A stretch of DNA of 64,000 nt from Pelodera strongyloides (lineage: Eukaryota; Nematoda; Chromadorea; Rhabditida; Rhabditidae). A program made the translations under genes and the position numbers. The stretch covers positions 62,001 through 126,000 of the forward strand of contig JAANDG010000205.1 in assembly GCA_036852015.1 (NCBI GenBank). Direction: 5' to 3'. The notes below the pieces were generated by a model that saw only the letters and a program-made list of their open reading frames with translations, was not told where the DNA came from and made no database searches. Of the stretch, positions 23,861-36,616 are shown in pieces (within the stretch, counting starts at the first letter, position 1; each line of letters begins with the position of its first letter).

Positions 23861-26800
23861 TCATGCCACATAATGGTAGGTGTTGGAATCGCTGGTGTCT
23901 CTGTTCATATAGTCCCTTTCAATAAGTGAGGCGATCCGTTTCTTCAAATCGGCCGCTTTTACCGGGAATCTGGAAAAAGCAAATGATCAATTGTTAAAGC
24001 GAAATAGCGGCCGCTTTTTGAAACGCATCGAGTACACCAACATTCTTATGCGTCATATGCAAATGAGCATAGTTTAGCACAAAAAATAGACCCCACTTTA
24101 GACCCCACTTCACATAAATACATAAGAATGCATTGTCCACGATGTGTTTCAATAACCGGCCGGCCTTTCGCTTTAAACAATGACTGAATATTTCCCCAGC
24201 CGGTGGATAGAAATCAGGAAAGTTTGAATAAAAAGTTTATTTCTACAGACTATCACTATCGCTTATTACGCTAACGCCTACGTGTAAAACAACACTGCTT
24301 CAGTGCTTCATAAAAACAACAGTGTTTCAACATATTGTCATATCACAGACGAACACTAGGACTAGACTGAATAAGCATTTTCGTTAACACTATGCATAAA
24401 AATACCGTAGTTACAGTTTCACTGAACCAAAACCAACCTCAACTGATGGAACAGTTCTTGAATAAGATTCTGGTGTGTTAACGTCTTTCGGGTCTTCATA
24501 ATTCGCACGACTGCCGCATCGATTTGATATAAACGATCCTGTGAAACTTCCTCCTCCGTTTGCTGTTTCTCTTTTTCCTAAACAAAAATAAAACATAAAT
24601 AAGAATCAAAACGAGTTAAGGGCGCCACGTCGCTATTCACAATAAAAAACTTGAAAAAACTGTCGACAGTATTCTATGTTGTAGTGCATCTGCATCGTCT
24701 TAGAAACCCTATTGAAGGTGTACATTTTGTTCAATCATCCAAATTATGTAACCCCAACTTTTCAACAGATTTTACCAAACCCCCTTAGAGATCGAAACAT
24801 GTACATCCTAAATATCGTTTCGAACTCAAGGGATGGAAACACATCAATAACAACTAACAATAAAATATTGGAAACTATTTATGCATAAAACTATGCGCAA
24901 AAACAGTGGTGAAGGCGCAAAATTACACATTTTCAATATCAAATCCCATACATAACTAAGCATAAATCGGATTTCAAGATAACAAATAAAAATACCGTCT
25001 CCTTCATCTGCACTTGACAGATTCGTATTCTGAAGAGTTTTTCGTCAAATTCTTGATTGAACACAAATTTGTCGTCTTTTTCTACTTCGCGTCCTTTTGG
25101 CACTTTCAACAGCACCTAAATATCATGAATAAAAAGAAACGAAAAAACGTGAAAACCGAAAAACTACGCACTAGAAACAGCTGCTTGCTGGTAAGGAAAC
25201 TACAAAAATTGTTGGAATGTGGAGCGCGCGGCTTTTGAAATAAATATCAAAGTCGTCTTAGGTTACTTCTAGATTCTCCATAAAACGGCTAAGGAGAATA
25301 TAAAATACCCCATATGGTCTTACAGTCAACACTCCACGAAAGGAAAAATAAAACCCACCTTATACTTCGCACATGCCAGTGATTGCAACGTTCGACATAG
25401 CTCTTTTTCTTCTGAAAGGAAGGGGATCAAAGTCATTGGGTAGGTAAAAACACTGCCTCAGATTCGGATATTGCTAACATTTTTGAGATTTTGAAGTAGA
25501 AACCAAGAAATATATAATATATGCAGCGGAGCCAGAACAATGTAATTGATAATCATAACACCATACAGACAAGGCAAATGTGCCTACACACATAGGAATA
25601 AATCTTATTATATAAAGGAGAAGAGTTTACTTTTTTGTTTGAAGCCGCATGTGAACGAAACGAAAATTAGAATATATAAAGGCTGCAAAAGGAGAGCGGA
25701 GCCCCGTCTTGCGCAAGCGAAATCTAATCTCATTTCATGATTTTTACAAAAAACGTTGCAAACGTTTCACACAAGTGTGGTCACTGTTCCATGTTCCCGC
25801 ATTTTAAACTTTAAAAGTCGCCTCAGGCGGCGATAGCAGTCTGGTAATTAATAATACAACCCACCAATTTGCGTTGCTTCCACTATATCATTAAACGTCC
25901 ACTCGTCGCGTGAATTGAATAGCAAAAGTACTGTGGCTTGGAACAATGAAACCACCAATTCTTTGATCATCTAAAGAAAAACAAAACTTATTGCTTACTA
26001 TCAAAGTAAAAGATAATAAAGAAAACAAAGAACAGAAACAAACAGTCAACCTTCAACCTCCGCCCTATAATCGAAAAGTGTAAAAAACGTCCGTCAGTCA
26101 GTCTGTCTGTCTGTCTGAGGCAAAAACCCTCACTAAATTCTCTTCGATTCCCTCGAAACCCGCATAGGAAATTAGAGCTCAGCGAGACGAGTAAAAGTTA
26201 CCACTAAGAAAAATTCAAAAGCGACTCCGCCGCGAGATATGAGCGATGAAAGCGAGTTAGAGAACAGCGAAATAGCGCGCGAACTGGCAAGACGAAAACC
26301 AATCGGCCAGTATCGATCTGTCAAACTAACCTCAAACTTGGGTAATTAAACCGAAAGGAGTGAGAGAAATGCTTCGCTTATATAAAAAGGAGCGCCGCAT
26401 ACGTCAAGCGGGCACAAAAGGAGTGTTCTCTGATGTGAGCGTTCTCTGATGCATAGAAAAAGTCCAAAATTGAATTTTCACAGCTGCTCCGAAGTCATAA
26501 ATAAATCGAAGTGCGAAGCTCATCGTAGTGCCAAAGCAATGATGCATCGAATACGCTTCTGCTACAGAATCTATGACGTGAAAAAAGTCGGCGTGCGAAA
26601 TTCATCGTAGCGCAAAAGCAACTATGCAAATGAATTTCAATGCTGAAGGAAAGCGTATGGAAGAGACAGTTTTTCCAATACGCTTCGACTTCAGAATCCA
26701 TGACATCAAAAAAAAAGTCGACGTGTAAAATTAATCTTAGTGCCAAAGTAATGATGCAATGCTGATGTCAGATACGCATTTGACTCAGGCCGTTAATAGC

Positions 26801-29800
26801 CCGTATTCTCGGGTCGACGGGAACGTTCCGTTTGGGAAATCCTTTGTATGCAAATTTCTCGACTATCTAGACTAGCTGGAGGAAAAATTTGCATACGAAT
26901 GAGCTCCCAAACGGAACGTTCCCTTCGACCCGAGAATACGGGCTAATATCGCCTGTGCTTAATATATGACAACGAAAGAAAGCGGTACAACGGGCGGCGA
27001 GCGAGGCGGGCCGTAGGCCCGCCGAGCGAGCTAACGTCTATCGAGGCCCGCGAAGCGGGCCGAGAAATCGAGGGTGCGTAGCGCGCGAAGCGCGCGGAGC
27101 ACCCGAGCTAGAGCGAGGCGCGCGCAGCGCGCCGAGCTCAAGTCTAACCTTATAATCGCAATTCTACACATACCACTTAATAAATCCTCCAAGCAACCCT
27201 CACCTTTGGATTAAACCTCGATCGCAGAATCGCTTGTCCAAGAGAATGTTGCCATTGTAATTTGCGTCCGTTGTGCTTTGAGCCATAAAATTCATGGAAC
27301 TTTTCCAAACAACCGGATAGCTCGCTGGGGATGACTACCTAAACTCAAAAAATACAAATACAGCATAGAAAATCTTCGCCAATAGCTTGCCTTGGCCATT
27401 CACGTTACTAAATTATTGAAATCGCACGTTTCTTTCATAATTCCGCAAAATACAACATAGACATAAGACATAGTGATTGCATAAAAGGGTTGCAGTTCCA
27501 CAACAAAATATATAAAAAAACTAACCTTGGACGGATCGTATTTCGGCCACATTCCCATTGTAAGAACATTCACTGACAAATCTGGTCTCAATTCCACTTT
27601 ATGTGAACTGCAGTACTGAAATAAGGTGATGGATTTATTAAGACATAGTTGCTTATCAAACTACATACTACAATAACTGACCTAAACCTAAGTCTAGAGT
27701 CTGACGTGCTTCTGAATAATTCTGTATGCCATGTGATACTACTAAGCCACGGGGAAACACAACAATAAATCGAAAGGCCAACCTGTTTGAAGGCAGTGTT
27801 TAAACTGTCCGAAACATCCATATCCTTGAACATGCCCTCCAGCTTATGAGTGAAGCCAGGGCCGCACTCTGAAAGTGAAAGGTGGTTAGCAGCAGAAATC
27901 AGAATTACCATACCACGAACAAGTAAAGTAAGAAGCGAGAAGGAACTCCATTTTTCCTTGTTTCCACAAAGGGAAAAATCAAACCCAAGTAAAGTCATAG
28001 CTATTGAATTGGTATTCACAATTTATATACTAAAGTTTGGTACAAAGCAAAAACACGTAATATACATAATGACGAAAAGTTAAAGGGAATATGTATGCCC
28101 TTTTTGAAGTTAAGCTGTATTAATAGAATGTGTGTTCCTCATTAAGGAAACAACAACAAAAATTGTTAAAAGTTTCCCATTTAAAAGAAAATGATTTTCA
28201 AAGTTCATCTTTTCCATAGTAAACGCGTTGCTTGACCCCCTGGCTTACACGGCAGTGCTGATGGAGCAAAAAATTTTGCATATGTGTGCATACATCGGCA
28301 TATAGCATGCAACAGCGACATATTTGCATGCAAATGAGAATATTCGAATTTACATATTCAGTCGCCTACTTAAATTCATGTCTGGTGTGGAAACTCTAGT
28401 TTCGCAGTTGTTTTGCTCATTTTGAGTGCCTACATATTCCCTTTAACCCAAAAACAACCCCCGAATCCCGAACAAAGCGAAAGCGCTCATTATTCATTAC
28501 ACTAATTTCTTCGGTTAAGAGGGACATCTCTGTAGCCAAGAAGACAACAACAAACAAACAAACAAACAAACAAACAAACAAACAAAAAGGAGAATAAATA
28601 AACGAACCTGCTCTCAATTTGCTGAGCATCGCTTTCTCCGCATCCACACTAGCTGAACGACCCAATAACAAACGTTTTGCCAGATCTTTCTTGTAGAATG
28701 CTTCGAATACATCTTTGCCTGAAAGAAAAAAAATTTGCATCCAAATTTTACAAGGGATTGGATACAAGTCAAAGTCATCATCAAATACCACAATTAGCAT
28801 TGCTAAAGTCGCTTAAACACGTCCTTGCAAGGATGAAAACGTCCTAACTTTTCTTCTTTATTTCTACATCCACAATGAATTTAAGCTGTAATCAGCATAG
28901 TAAAATAACAAATTACGCTACACACATGGTCAAAGATACATCATGGATTGTGAACAAAAACAAGACTTGATTATAAGATAAGGCCCCATCAATCGATAAA
29001 ACCAACCTTGGATAAACCGGAATATCTGTACAGCCTTATCCATAACAGTATCAAGTTCCTCTTCTGAACTTTCCTTATTTCCTGCACGCAAACGACCGTC
29101 CATGAATTTGGCTGGAATGGGACCAATTTATTGATTTTTCCAGAAATCGGTCATTTTAATTACTGACTACCTTAAGTAAACGCATAACACTTACTACAGT
29201 TGCAATAACTTAGACATAAAGACATTTACAACAACAATATATTATACAAAATAACAACAAAAAAACTCACCGATAAGCTCAGCTGGTCGATTCTGCCGCG
29301 TATTAATGAAATAATTGAATGCGTCCTTTGCCGACTGGCCAAACTTTTCGTCTGATGAGAAACTCTTTTCCACGCATCTGAAATACGACAGCAGTTATAG
29401 AGTATTTATGTTACACGCTCGCGCGAGCTCACCGCGAAAGTACCATCCAAGCCAAGTTCACTTTTCCATTTTCGTGCAGGTTTTACACCAGGTGTACGCA
29501 GAAAACGCTGCAGGTGTATGTAAAATTCCACCATGGAAACAGCGATAACATGGATGAGACTTTGGCATGCAAAAGTGTAACATAAACAAATACTCTATCA
29601 AACACGTGATACCTAATTCAGCGCATAAATGCATAAATCGGTGCACAATATCGACCAACCTTCTCCACAATGATTCAGAATTCACGCTAAGTAAGGTAAA
29701 CACATCACTATATCTATCTATTTACATCCTGACCAAATCAGTAGAAGGATATCCATACACTATTTTGAAACAAAACCTTAATTATCCCAACTCTCAAAGA

Positions 29801-32800
29801 TAAAGAATAAAAAAAAACTTTTCAGAATCGACAACGAACGAATAAAACTTACTCATCAATTTTGTTCTTGAATGACATCAACTCTTTCACTAATGTCGAA
29901 TCTCTAGCTGGATCGGTGACAATCGTTTTGCCGTGCTTCTGAAAGGCACATTGAATTGAAATTTGAAATTCAAGCCAAAAGGAAACACTGTTATAAATTC
30001 CAAAATTAATCTACTCGGGGGATAAATTCTGTGCGTAAGTGGCGGTGGTTGAAGGGGGCGTCTTCAGCTTAGTGATAGGGCGTTTTAATAAAACACCATG
30101 TTTCGGTCAGATACATTAACTTCGAATTTCTTCCGGAGGTGGTTCTTGCGTTGCGTGTTTTCACTCGCCAAAATATACCCCTGTGTACCATTCAATAACC
30201 GAAAGACAAATAATTGGAGTTTCAGGTAGTTCCTTCAGTTAATTAAGATAAGAGCACTAAGAAAAACAAACCTTAATAAACTCAGAAAACTCAAGACGTA
30301 GAATGTTACGCCCGGTTGCCACTTTTCCCACCAAATCATACATAGTCTTCAGCTCGGCCAGTCGATGAGCGCTTAATAAGGGAGCGGTTCCTAAAAAAAA
30401 AGCAAAATTGAAAAATGTACAAAAGTACAGCGCTCAAAAAGAAAGAACAACGATCACAGAATCGCATCCTAATTTCAAAATTAAAGCGAAATAGTGGCCG
30501 GTTTTTGAAACACATTGTGGACAACTGAATTCTTTTGTATGTATGCAAATTTGCTCGATTTTTTATTCTAATTTATGTTCATCTGCAGAAGCCGCATAAG
30601 AATGCTGGTCTACTCGATGTATTTCAAAAACCGGCCGGTATTTCGCTTTAGAAGACAAAGTGGAAATATTCAAGGCGCACTTCTAACCTTTGCTCTACAA
30701 GTACAAATCAGCAAATGGAAAGAAAATCATCCAACAAGAACCAACCCTTCGATACAAAGCACTGCATTCGTTCCTCAATCAATTGCGTGTGCAATGTATT
30801 CGTCAGTAGTGATTTCGTCGACTGTTGCAGGTAGAAATCGCCTCTACTCTTTTCCTCAGCCAAACGCACACAAACGTGGTTCAAGTAGCTGGCAGTCTGA
30901 ATTGAATAAAAACAATCACCAAAGGCCATATTCACCACTTCGATTCCCTAGGGAAAATATTCCCTGGGGACAGAAAATAGCATTCTAATGTGAGACACGC
31001 AGAGAATAAGACGGGGAATTCGTCGAATATGGCCTCTGGATTTACTCGTGCGGTTGTGCGGTATCGCGGTTTTGAAGTGGACTTACTTATTCCTATAGTA
31101 TGCTATGCCATAAAACTGAATGGTAAATGACATAATTTGCATATAAGACACGGGATTTCAGCCTTCACGATACAGTTTAAAAGTCATGAAATTGATAAGT
31201 TCACATAAAAACTCACATCCAATTCCGTGATTAGCGTTTCACTCTCTTTCTTATAGTATTGCGCGGTTGTGGCAATGAACTCGGTCTCAAAGTACTGTAC
31301 ATAGACGTTGAGCGAGTGTAACATCCAAAGTACACAGCTCAGCACGCTTAGTTCGACCTAAAAAGGGGACCAGTCAAATATAAATTTGACGATATCCATG
31401 ATAAATCTTGACGACGATTCGAAATTGAATTCCTGTTTTGTATATGGGAACATTATTTTATTGCTTCTCTTCTCTTTGATATTCTCTATCGTATTATTTA
31501 AAAAAAAGTACATCATAACATCATGCCGGTCACTTTTACAAGAATCCGCAAAACAAACTAACAAACCTTGTTGCCATTTCGTTCAGCCGTGATTTGATCA
31601 ATCACACACAGTCCAATCTTCTTCCCAAGTGAAAACTCATCGAGAACCTAAAGAAACAGAAAGTTTGTAGTTTGTACGGGCTTACAATCTTAAAAATTGG
31701 GTAACACACGTTAATACCGAATTTTTACGATGACTTAAAACATTGTGCACCATACAAATATCCGATCAATGATTAACGAATCGATGAAGGGGCCAAGTGC
31801 ATAATGATTCAATCACGATACAAGAAAAATAACAACTATGGGCCCCACCCGCACAATATTGTTACTCAAACAAATGCATATTGTGATGTGAAGCACTGTC
31901 AACGCACATAACATAATAGGACTGTTTCACCTATAGGAATAACGATAAGACAACCCCTAAAAACTCTAACTCTAGAGAAATCTGAATAACGGGACCACAA
32001 TATAGACTTACCACTTGATGAAAGATAGAAAGACCCATGTCCCATATGGGTAACAGAGATCGGTCGTGAAGAACGTACATCCTGTCAAGCACGAGGAATA
32101 TCGATTGAATGGCGCGCTGAAAAATTGTCAAATGACGATTGTTTGTCAAGATTGTCAGACGGACATATCAAGATACGAAGTTGAATGAAAAATTGCATGG
32201 GAAAGCTGCAAATTCATAATGTATTGCGGGCTTTCTCTGAGAATTAGGACATTTCGGAAATATCCATCCCGAACGCGCTAAACTACGATGGAAACCCATA
32301 ATTGTACGCAACTCTTCTAATGATTACAATGATTGTCAACGATATGCAGTCAAATTATAAAAAAAATTGGCCCACCGAATATGAATGCCACTGCCACACA
32401 TGGGAAAGAGCGGAGAACCTTTTTAAAGAACTGCTTATGTATTCGGTTGAGAATCAAACGCAACAGAAAGGCCCACCAATTGAGTACAAAAATCCTCCCA
32501 TAGATTTTTGATTGTGACCAAAAGATTGACGTTATTCACATCCTCACTTTGTACAATCTTACGGCACTCTTCGTGGAGGTAGGCTCGAATCTAAAGAGAA
32601 AGGTACTGTGAATGCATGGCATAAACTCGTTGACGCTCTGACCGACCAAACCACCATCCGAATTAGCATATTGCATAAATTTAGACGGTGGTCTTGAGCT
32701 CGTAGCCATACCGCCGTCGGCATTAGAATATTACGTATGGTGAAAATCAGAAACGTATCATAAAGAGCTACAAGTTTCAGAAACACTACACATATTTGGA

Positions 32801-34503
32801 TGGTGGTTTTCAGCTTTTCCCGACGAGTTTTATGCCCTGTGTGAATGATAGTTAAATAAACGGTGGCTTTCTTCTACAGTACAATCGTACGTAATTTGCT
32901 TATGCATTCTGCGTTAGGTATTATACCTAACTTGTGTCTTCCGGCTCTTCTAAGCACTTTCTTTTGCATTTTTTTTAAATAAAGTACTATATTGGTTTAA
33001 GTTTAATGATTGGATAGAGGTTTAGAAACTAAACCAGGCTCACCTGTTCAAACAGGCTTTTGTACGTGTCCGATGCCTTTTTCTCCAAGCACAAGTTCTC
33101 AACCATCTGGAAATACAAAGTTTACATAGATATCCATCAAAGAAACAAATACATAAAAGAACCAAAAAGGGCTAGGCTGCGCCTAGCCCCAAATAATAAT
33201 AATAATAATAATTTATTAACACATTATATAAAATTTATAAGTGTGCATCATATAAAATGATGATGAGAAGGTTGGCAAATTAAGCCAAGAGGTTTAGCTT
33301 GAGGTTACGTTTATACATATTAATATTTCCAAACTCGAGCATCCGGACATAACATCACACTTTTCGGGGTTCATAAAAGGATCATAATAATAAAGACCTG
33401 ATATAGTGACTCCATGGTATGTTCCGTCTTCTTCATACTTTGAATTGCCTCGATATTTAGCTGGAGAACGTGCCAATTCTTTATAAACGGATCCTCTGCC
33501 GGCGTTGATGTTTTATCTAAAAATTAAAAATTTCATTTACAATATGGCCAATTGCACTCCGTTGGCTCACCAGTAGGAAAGCAAAGTTCAAGTATATTAA
33601 GCACAAGTTCGCGTTCGGGATTGATTTTCAGAAAGGAAACCATGCAAATTCATCGTTCTTCGGGATGGACATTTTGAAACGCTCTAATGCTTGGAGAAAA
33701 AAAAATACAGTATGAATCAGCACGGAAAAGTACAAATTAGAATGGTTTGCATGCTAATTCATACTGAATTTTTTGCTTTCTCCAAGCATTAGAACGTTTC
33801 CAAAATGTCCATCCCGATCCCGATCCCGAACGATGAATTAGCATGGTTTCCTTTCGGAAAATCAATCCCGAACGAGCCCTCAACTTGTGTAGAATTAAAA
33901 TCTTACTCGAGCCCGAAAATAGCTTTAGTGTCAATTTTCGTGGAGGTGGCTTCTTTGGAGCAAAGTGGAATGCAGCCTGAAATTGAAATCTTATTAAATA
34001 AAGGAGACAAGACCTTATCATATAAAGTAGAAAACTGATATACCACATGGCAAATGACCTATGTTTGAGGATTCGACAGTCTTCAGGGACGGGGAAAAAC
34101 AAAATAAATTCTGAATACTGGGATACACTCACAAATTCTGGATCGACGATCAGTGGTCTTCGTTTAGTCTTGCGCTTTCGTTCTTCGTCCTCAACGGTTC
34201 CATCTTGCTAAACGACACGCTGTTTTAGAAGGGATGAATTTGGCCAATGATAAGTTGAATGTCCCGAACAAGCGACGAAAATGGCGAAAACAACACATAT
34301 TTCAGCTAAAAATCAGCTAATGTTCTCGGCACTCAGCAATGGGATTTGAAAGGGGGACCCACCTCTTGAACAAGTAGGCGTGAATTCCGTGAATACTAAA
34401 CAATCGCTCCAAGAAATAGTTTGTGTAAATGAAAACGATAGTGATTGGTGATACTTGCCTGTTCAACTTCGTCGTCTTCTTCTTCGAAATCATCGTCCTC
34501 CAT
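23861..34503 (-). CDS. cul-4: Cullin-4, scaffold of CRL4 ubiquitin ligases
   Basis: CUL-4 bridges DDB1-type adaptors with the RBX1 RING protein and controls replication licensing and DNA-damage turnover. I joined 23 exons: 34459-34503, 34133-34207, 33907-33976, 33398-33516, 33044-33106, 32477-32590, 32012-32116, 31567-31647, 31217-31357, 30746-30896, 30272-30390, 29853-29938, 29271-29377, 29007-29111, 28608-28718, 27783-27868, 27526-27615, 27204-27338, 25865-25970, 25359-25411, 24996-25115, 24438-24577 and 23861-23969. All phases fit, giving about 776 aa. An acidic N-terminus is followed by cullin repeats ([14 protein letters not shown]), the cullin homology core ([33 protein letters not shown]) and the neddylation domain ([11 protein letters not shown], with the modified lysine near residue 722), ending in [13 protein letters not shown]. 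The ATG at 34503 is the first Met of an exon whose frame stays open to its acceptor, so coding may begin further upstream. The first intron has a GC donor. Confidence 0.96.
23994..24176. mobile_element. MITE, TTAA-AGCGAAATACCGGCCGG family
   Basis: Starts TTAAAGCGAAATAGCGGCCG and ends CGGCCTTTCGCTTTAA. It lies in the last cul-4 intron, starting about 25 bases from the acceptor of the final exon. Confidence 0.9.
25597..25850 (+). repeat. Dispersed repeat, copy 1 (partner at 36840-37078)
   Basis: The reverse complement of 36840-37078 matches this stretch. Shared blocks include TCTTATTATATAAA, GAGAAGAGTTTACTTTTTTG, GTGAACGAAACG, AAACGTTTCAC and GTCGCCTCAGGCG. The copies are diverged and non-coding. 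It lies in a cul-4 intron. Confidence 0.75.
26796..26948. mobile_element. Inverted-repeat element with AGCCCGTATTCTCGGGTCGA ends
   Basis: The left arm AGCCCGTATTCTCGGGTCGA and its complement TCGACCCGAGAATACGGGCT frame about 150 bases. The arms continue through GGGAACGTTCCGTTTGGGA and TTGCATACGAA-type sequence. The centre CTAGACTAG is itself palindromic. It lies in a long cul-4 intron. Confidence 0.85.
26985..27145. repeat. GC-rich island of nested short palindromes
   Basis: A 150-base island is built from GCGAGCGAGGCGGGCC, GGCCCGCGAAGCGGGCC, GCGCGCGAAGCGCGCGG and similar units, each a GC-rich palindrome. It is embedded in AT-rich intron sequence of cul-4, about 60 bases upstream of exon 27204-27338. 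The composition is strikingly different from its surroundings. Confidence 0.8.
28550..28586. repeat. (CAAA)n microsatellite
   Basis: About nine CAAA units in a cul-4 intron, close to exon 28608-28718. Confidence 0.95.
30481..30650. mobile_element. MITE, TTAA-AGCGAAATACCGGCCGG family
   Basis: Starts TTAAAGCGAAATAGTGGCCG and ends CCGGCCGGTATTTCGCTTTA. The last base of the right TTAA is changed. It lies in the cul-4 intron between exons 30746-30896 and 30272-30390. Confidence 0.9.
30922..31036. mobile_element. MITE, GAGGCCATATTCACC family
   Basis: Ends AAGGCCATATTCACCACTT and CGAATATGGCCTCT, with the family body CCTAGGGAAAATATTCCC and ATTCTAATGTGAGA in reverse orientation relative to the other copies. 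It lies in a cul-4 intron only about 25 bases upstream of exon 30746-30896. Confidence 0.85.
32616..32838. mobile_element. Inverted-repeat element with GGCATAAACTCGT ends
   Basis: The left end GGCATAAACTCGTTGACG and the right end CGACGAGTTTTATGCC are inverted. The arms also share AAACCACCATCCGAATTAGC-like sequence. About 220 bases, non-coding, in a cul-4 intron. Confidence 0.7.
33612..33892. mobile_element. Long inverted-repeat element with GTTCGGGATTGATTTTC ends
   Basis: The left end GTTCGGGATTGATTTTC and the right end GAAAATCAATCCCGAAC are perfect complements. The arms continue through GGAAACCATGCAAATTCATCG and AAATGTCCATCCCGA-type sequence. It fills most of the cul-4 intron between exons 33907-33976 and 33398-33516. 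Confidence 0.88.
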
Positions 34504-36616
34504 TGTGGAATCCAGCTTGGCAACTTTTAGGGGGCGAGCCAGGATGACTGTAAATATAAGATACTGCAGGGAGTGAAAGTAAAAAAGGAAAACAAAAATG
34601 ACTCCCTATATAACGCGAACAAAGATGTTCAACACGGGCGACCTTGACAAGAAAGAGGTCGGCGGTCCATATCCAGAAAGAAAGAACATAACAATGCAAA
34701 GTTAAAAGAAATAAAGTATAAAAACAAAATAAAAAAAACAAGATTAAGAATTTTTGAAAAAGTAGGGGGCGGGGCATCATTTTTAGCGTGTTACTTTTAC
34801 GCACGCCTCTGCAGCGTCATTTGTACACTTACGGAAAATGACGAGAATTTAGTCCAAACGATCAGTAACTTATTACTTACGATTAGATCTTTAGTTTTCC
34901 TGATTTTCTAGCCGCGTAAGGAGTAGAGGTGAACTTCAGAAACATCAGTTGAAAACAACATTCAAAAAACACACAAAACACGATGAGTTATCCTCGATGA
35001 GGCGAGCCACCATAGGTTTCAGAGAAAGCTTGCTCGTGCACATGCATTCGTTGGAACATTACTATTATAAAGTTGGGAACTTTGTTTTGTAAGTTCGTAT
35101 GATGTACGTTACGCCCTTGGTTCCACGAACACACTCATACAATGAGCACAGTGGATCCGAAACTGCTGTGGGCCGTTTTGCTCCACTGATACATAAGATA
35201 CATTTGTAATGTTGTTCCAATGTATGCCGATCACACAGGGTTCTTTCTGCTTCTTTCAACCGAGGCTGTAGGAATTTTTGTGGATCTGTCGCCAAACCTC
35301 ACAAATCGGATGAATATCGATTTCAAATTGTTTCTTTAACTTTTCAAATAAAAATTTCAACATTTCTTTAAAGCGAAATGCTAGCCCCTTTGGAAAATTT
35401 GCATATGATAAGCAAATCCTATGTATCCTATGCTAATTTTGTACGATTGCCGTGGACGATCGTACAAAATTAGCATAGGATACATAGGATTTGCTTATCA
35501 TATGCAAATTTTCCAAAGGGGCTAGCATATCGCTTTAACTTCAAGATTTCAGGCTCATGTCACGAGTAAGCTTCCCAAGGCAGCTGGGCGGTTTCTGGAT
35601 TCTTCGCGCCACAGTAATCTGTTCCTACTTATCCCCATAATCTCTCCGTACAGACCGGTCTATTCTATCCTGCACTCCCTTTAATCGAGCACACTATGGC
35701 TTAGCGATTGAGTACTATAGGTAACTTACCGTGGATATTTCCAATTCTAGGTTTGAACCTGTTTTTAATTTTTTTTTTGGTGAATAGACACTTACATTGA
35801 CCCAATGTCTCTCTATCGCAATAGTCATGCAACTGTTTGTTACCGTTCATTGAACCAGTGAACGTTTAGTAGAATAAATTAAGTATTTTGAAGTTCTGTT
35901 ATTTAAAAAATATGATAATTAACAAGTAAAGTGATGTCCGAGCCAGATTCACGTAATATTATTATTTCTCAAAATCTTCATATTCTTTCAAAAGTTAAGA
36001 TATATAGTATAAGGAACTTTTTGGCAGCCCTAAGCCGGATTTCGTAACTTTTTAATATGATCGAAAAATTTATGAAAAGTTAAAATGTACACGGTTCCCA
36101 CCGAGTTAATCCCAGGATGTTTTTACCTTTACCCATGCGCATTCTATCCCTGGTTATCTGTTCATGACGGGATTAAATCTTTTGTTAGAATTCCAACAAG
36201 CGGTAATACCCTAAAACGCTTCGTACCGTTGACTAGATTCCAAGATTTAGCCGACCATCTGGTCTAGTAACATGGATAACTGGGTTAAAACGCGAGTATT
36301 TTGTAGTGGATACTCACTCAGTCTACTCCAGTGACTGCGGCACCATGACTTATCCCTTCGCTCGTAGTTAGACGACTATTTTTTTTATCCACGATAATAC
36401 AGCATGGATCGATTATTATTTTGGCAAATATTGCTTTCATTAGTTACCTCTAGGAATAGCTTTTGATGAGGATAACTTTCAATTTCTCCAATAGCTCGAC
36501 TTTTCCACTGGGTGTCAGTCTGTCCTTGTCATTATCACCTCCTACACTTACAGTGTTCAACTAGCGCTTTCAACATAATACAAATTATTTTCAGTAATAT
36601 TTCTGCATTCAAGTTT
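34504..36616. other. Intergenic region between divergent cul-4 and ground-like genes
   Basis: Upstream regulatory DNA for both genes should lie here. A possible 5' coding exon of cul-4 could not be located. A perfect palindromic element is present at 35368-35538. A minus-strand frame of about 75 codons (35295-35065, with a CxxC pair and a good protein-like composition) has no ATG and is preceded by a possible CGACAG acceptor. It could be a fragment of an unrecognised gene. Confidence 0.6.
35368..35538. mobile_element. Near-perfect palindromic element, TTAA-AGCGAAATGCTAGC family
   Basis: TTAAAGCGAAATGCTAGCCC at the left is mirrored by GGGGCTAGCATATCGCTTTAA at the right. The arms remain complementary for about 80 bases each, down to a small centre (GATTGCCGTGGACGATC). 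Copies recur at 45503-45632 and 63894-64000. It is non-coding. Confidence 0.93.

Noticed and set aside
33567..33612. Extra cul-4 exon reading [13 protein letters not shown]
   Set aside because: It has a GTGAGC donor but no acceptor outside the foldback element. Direct joining of 33907 to 33516 keeps phase and matches cullin-4 length.
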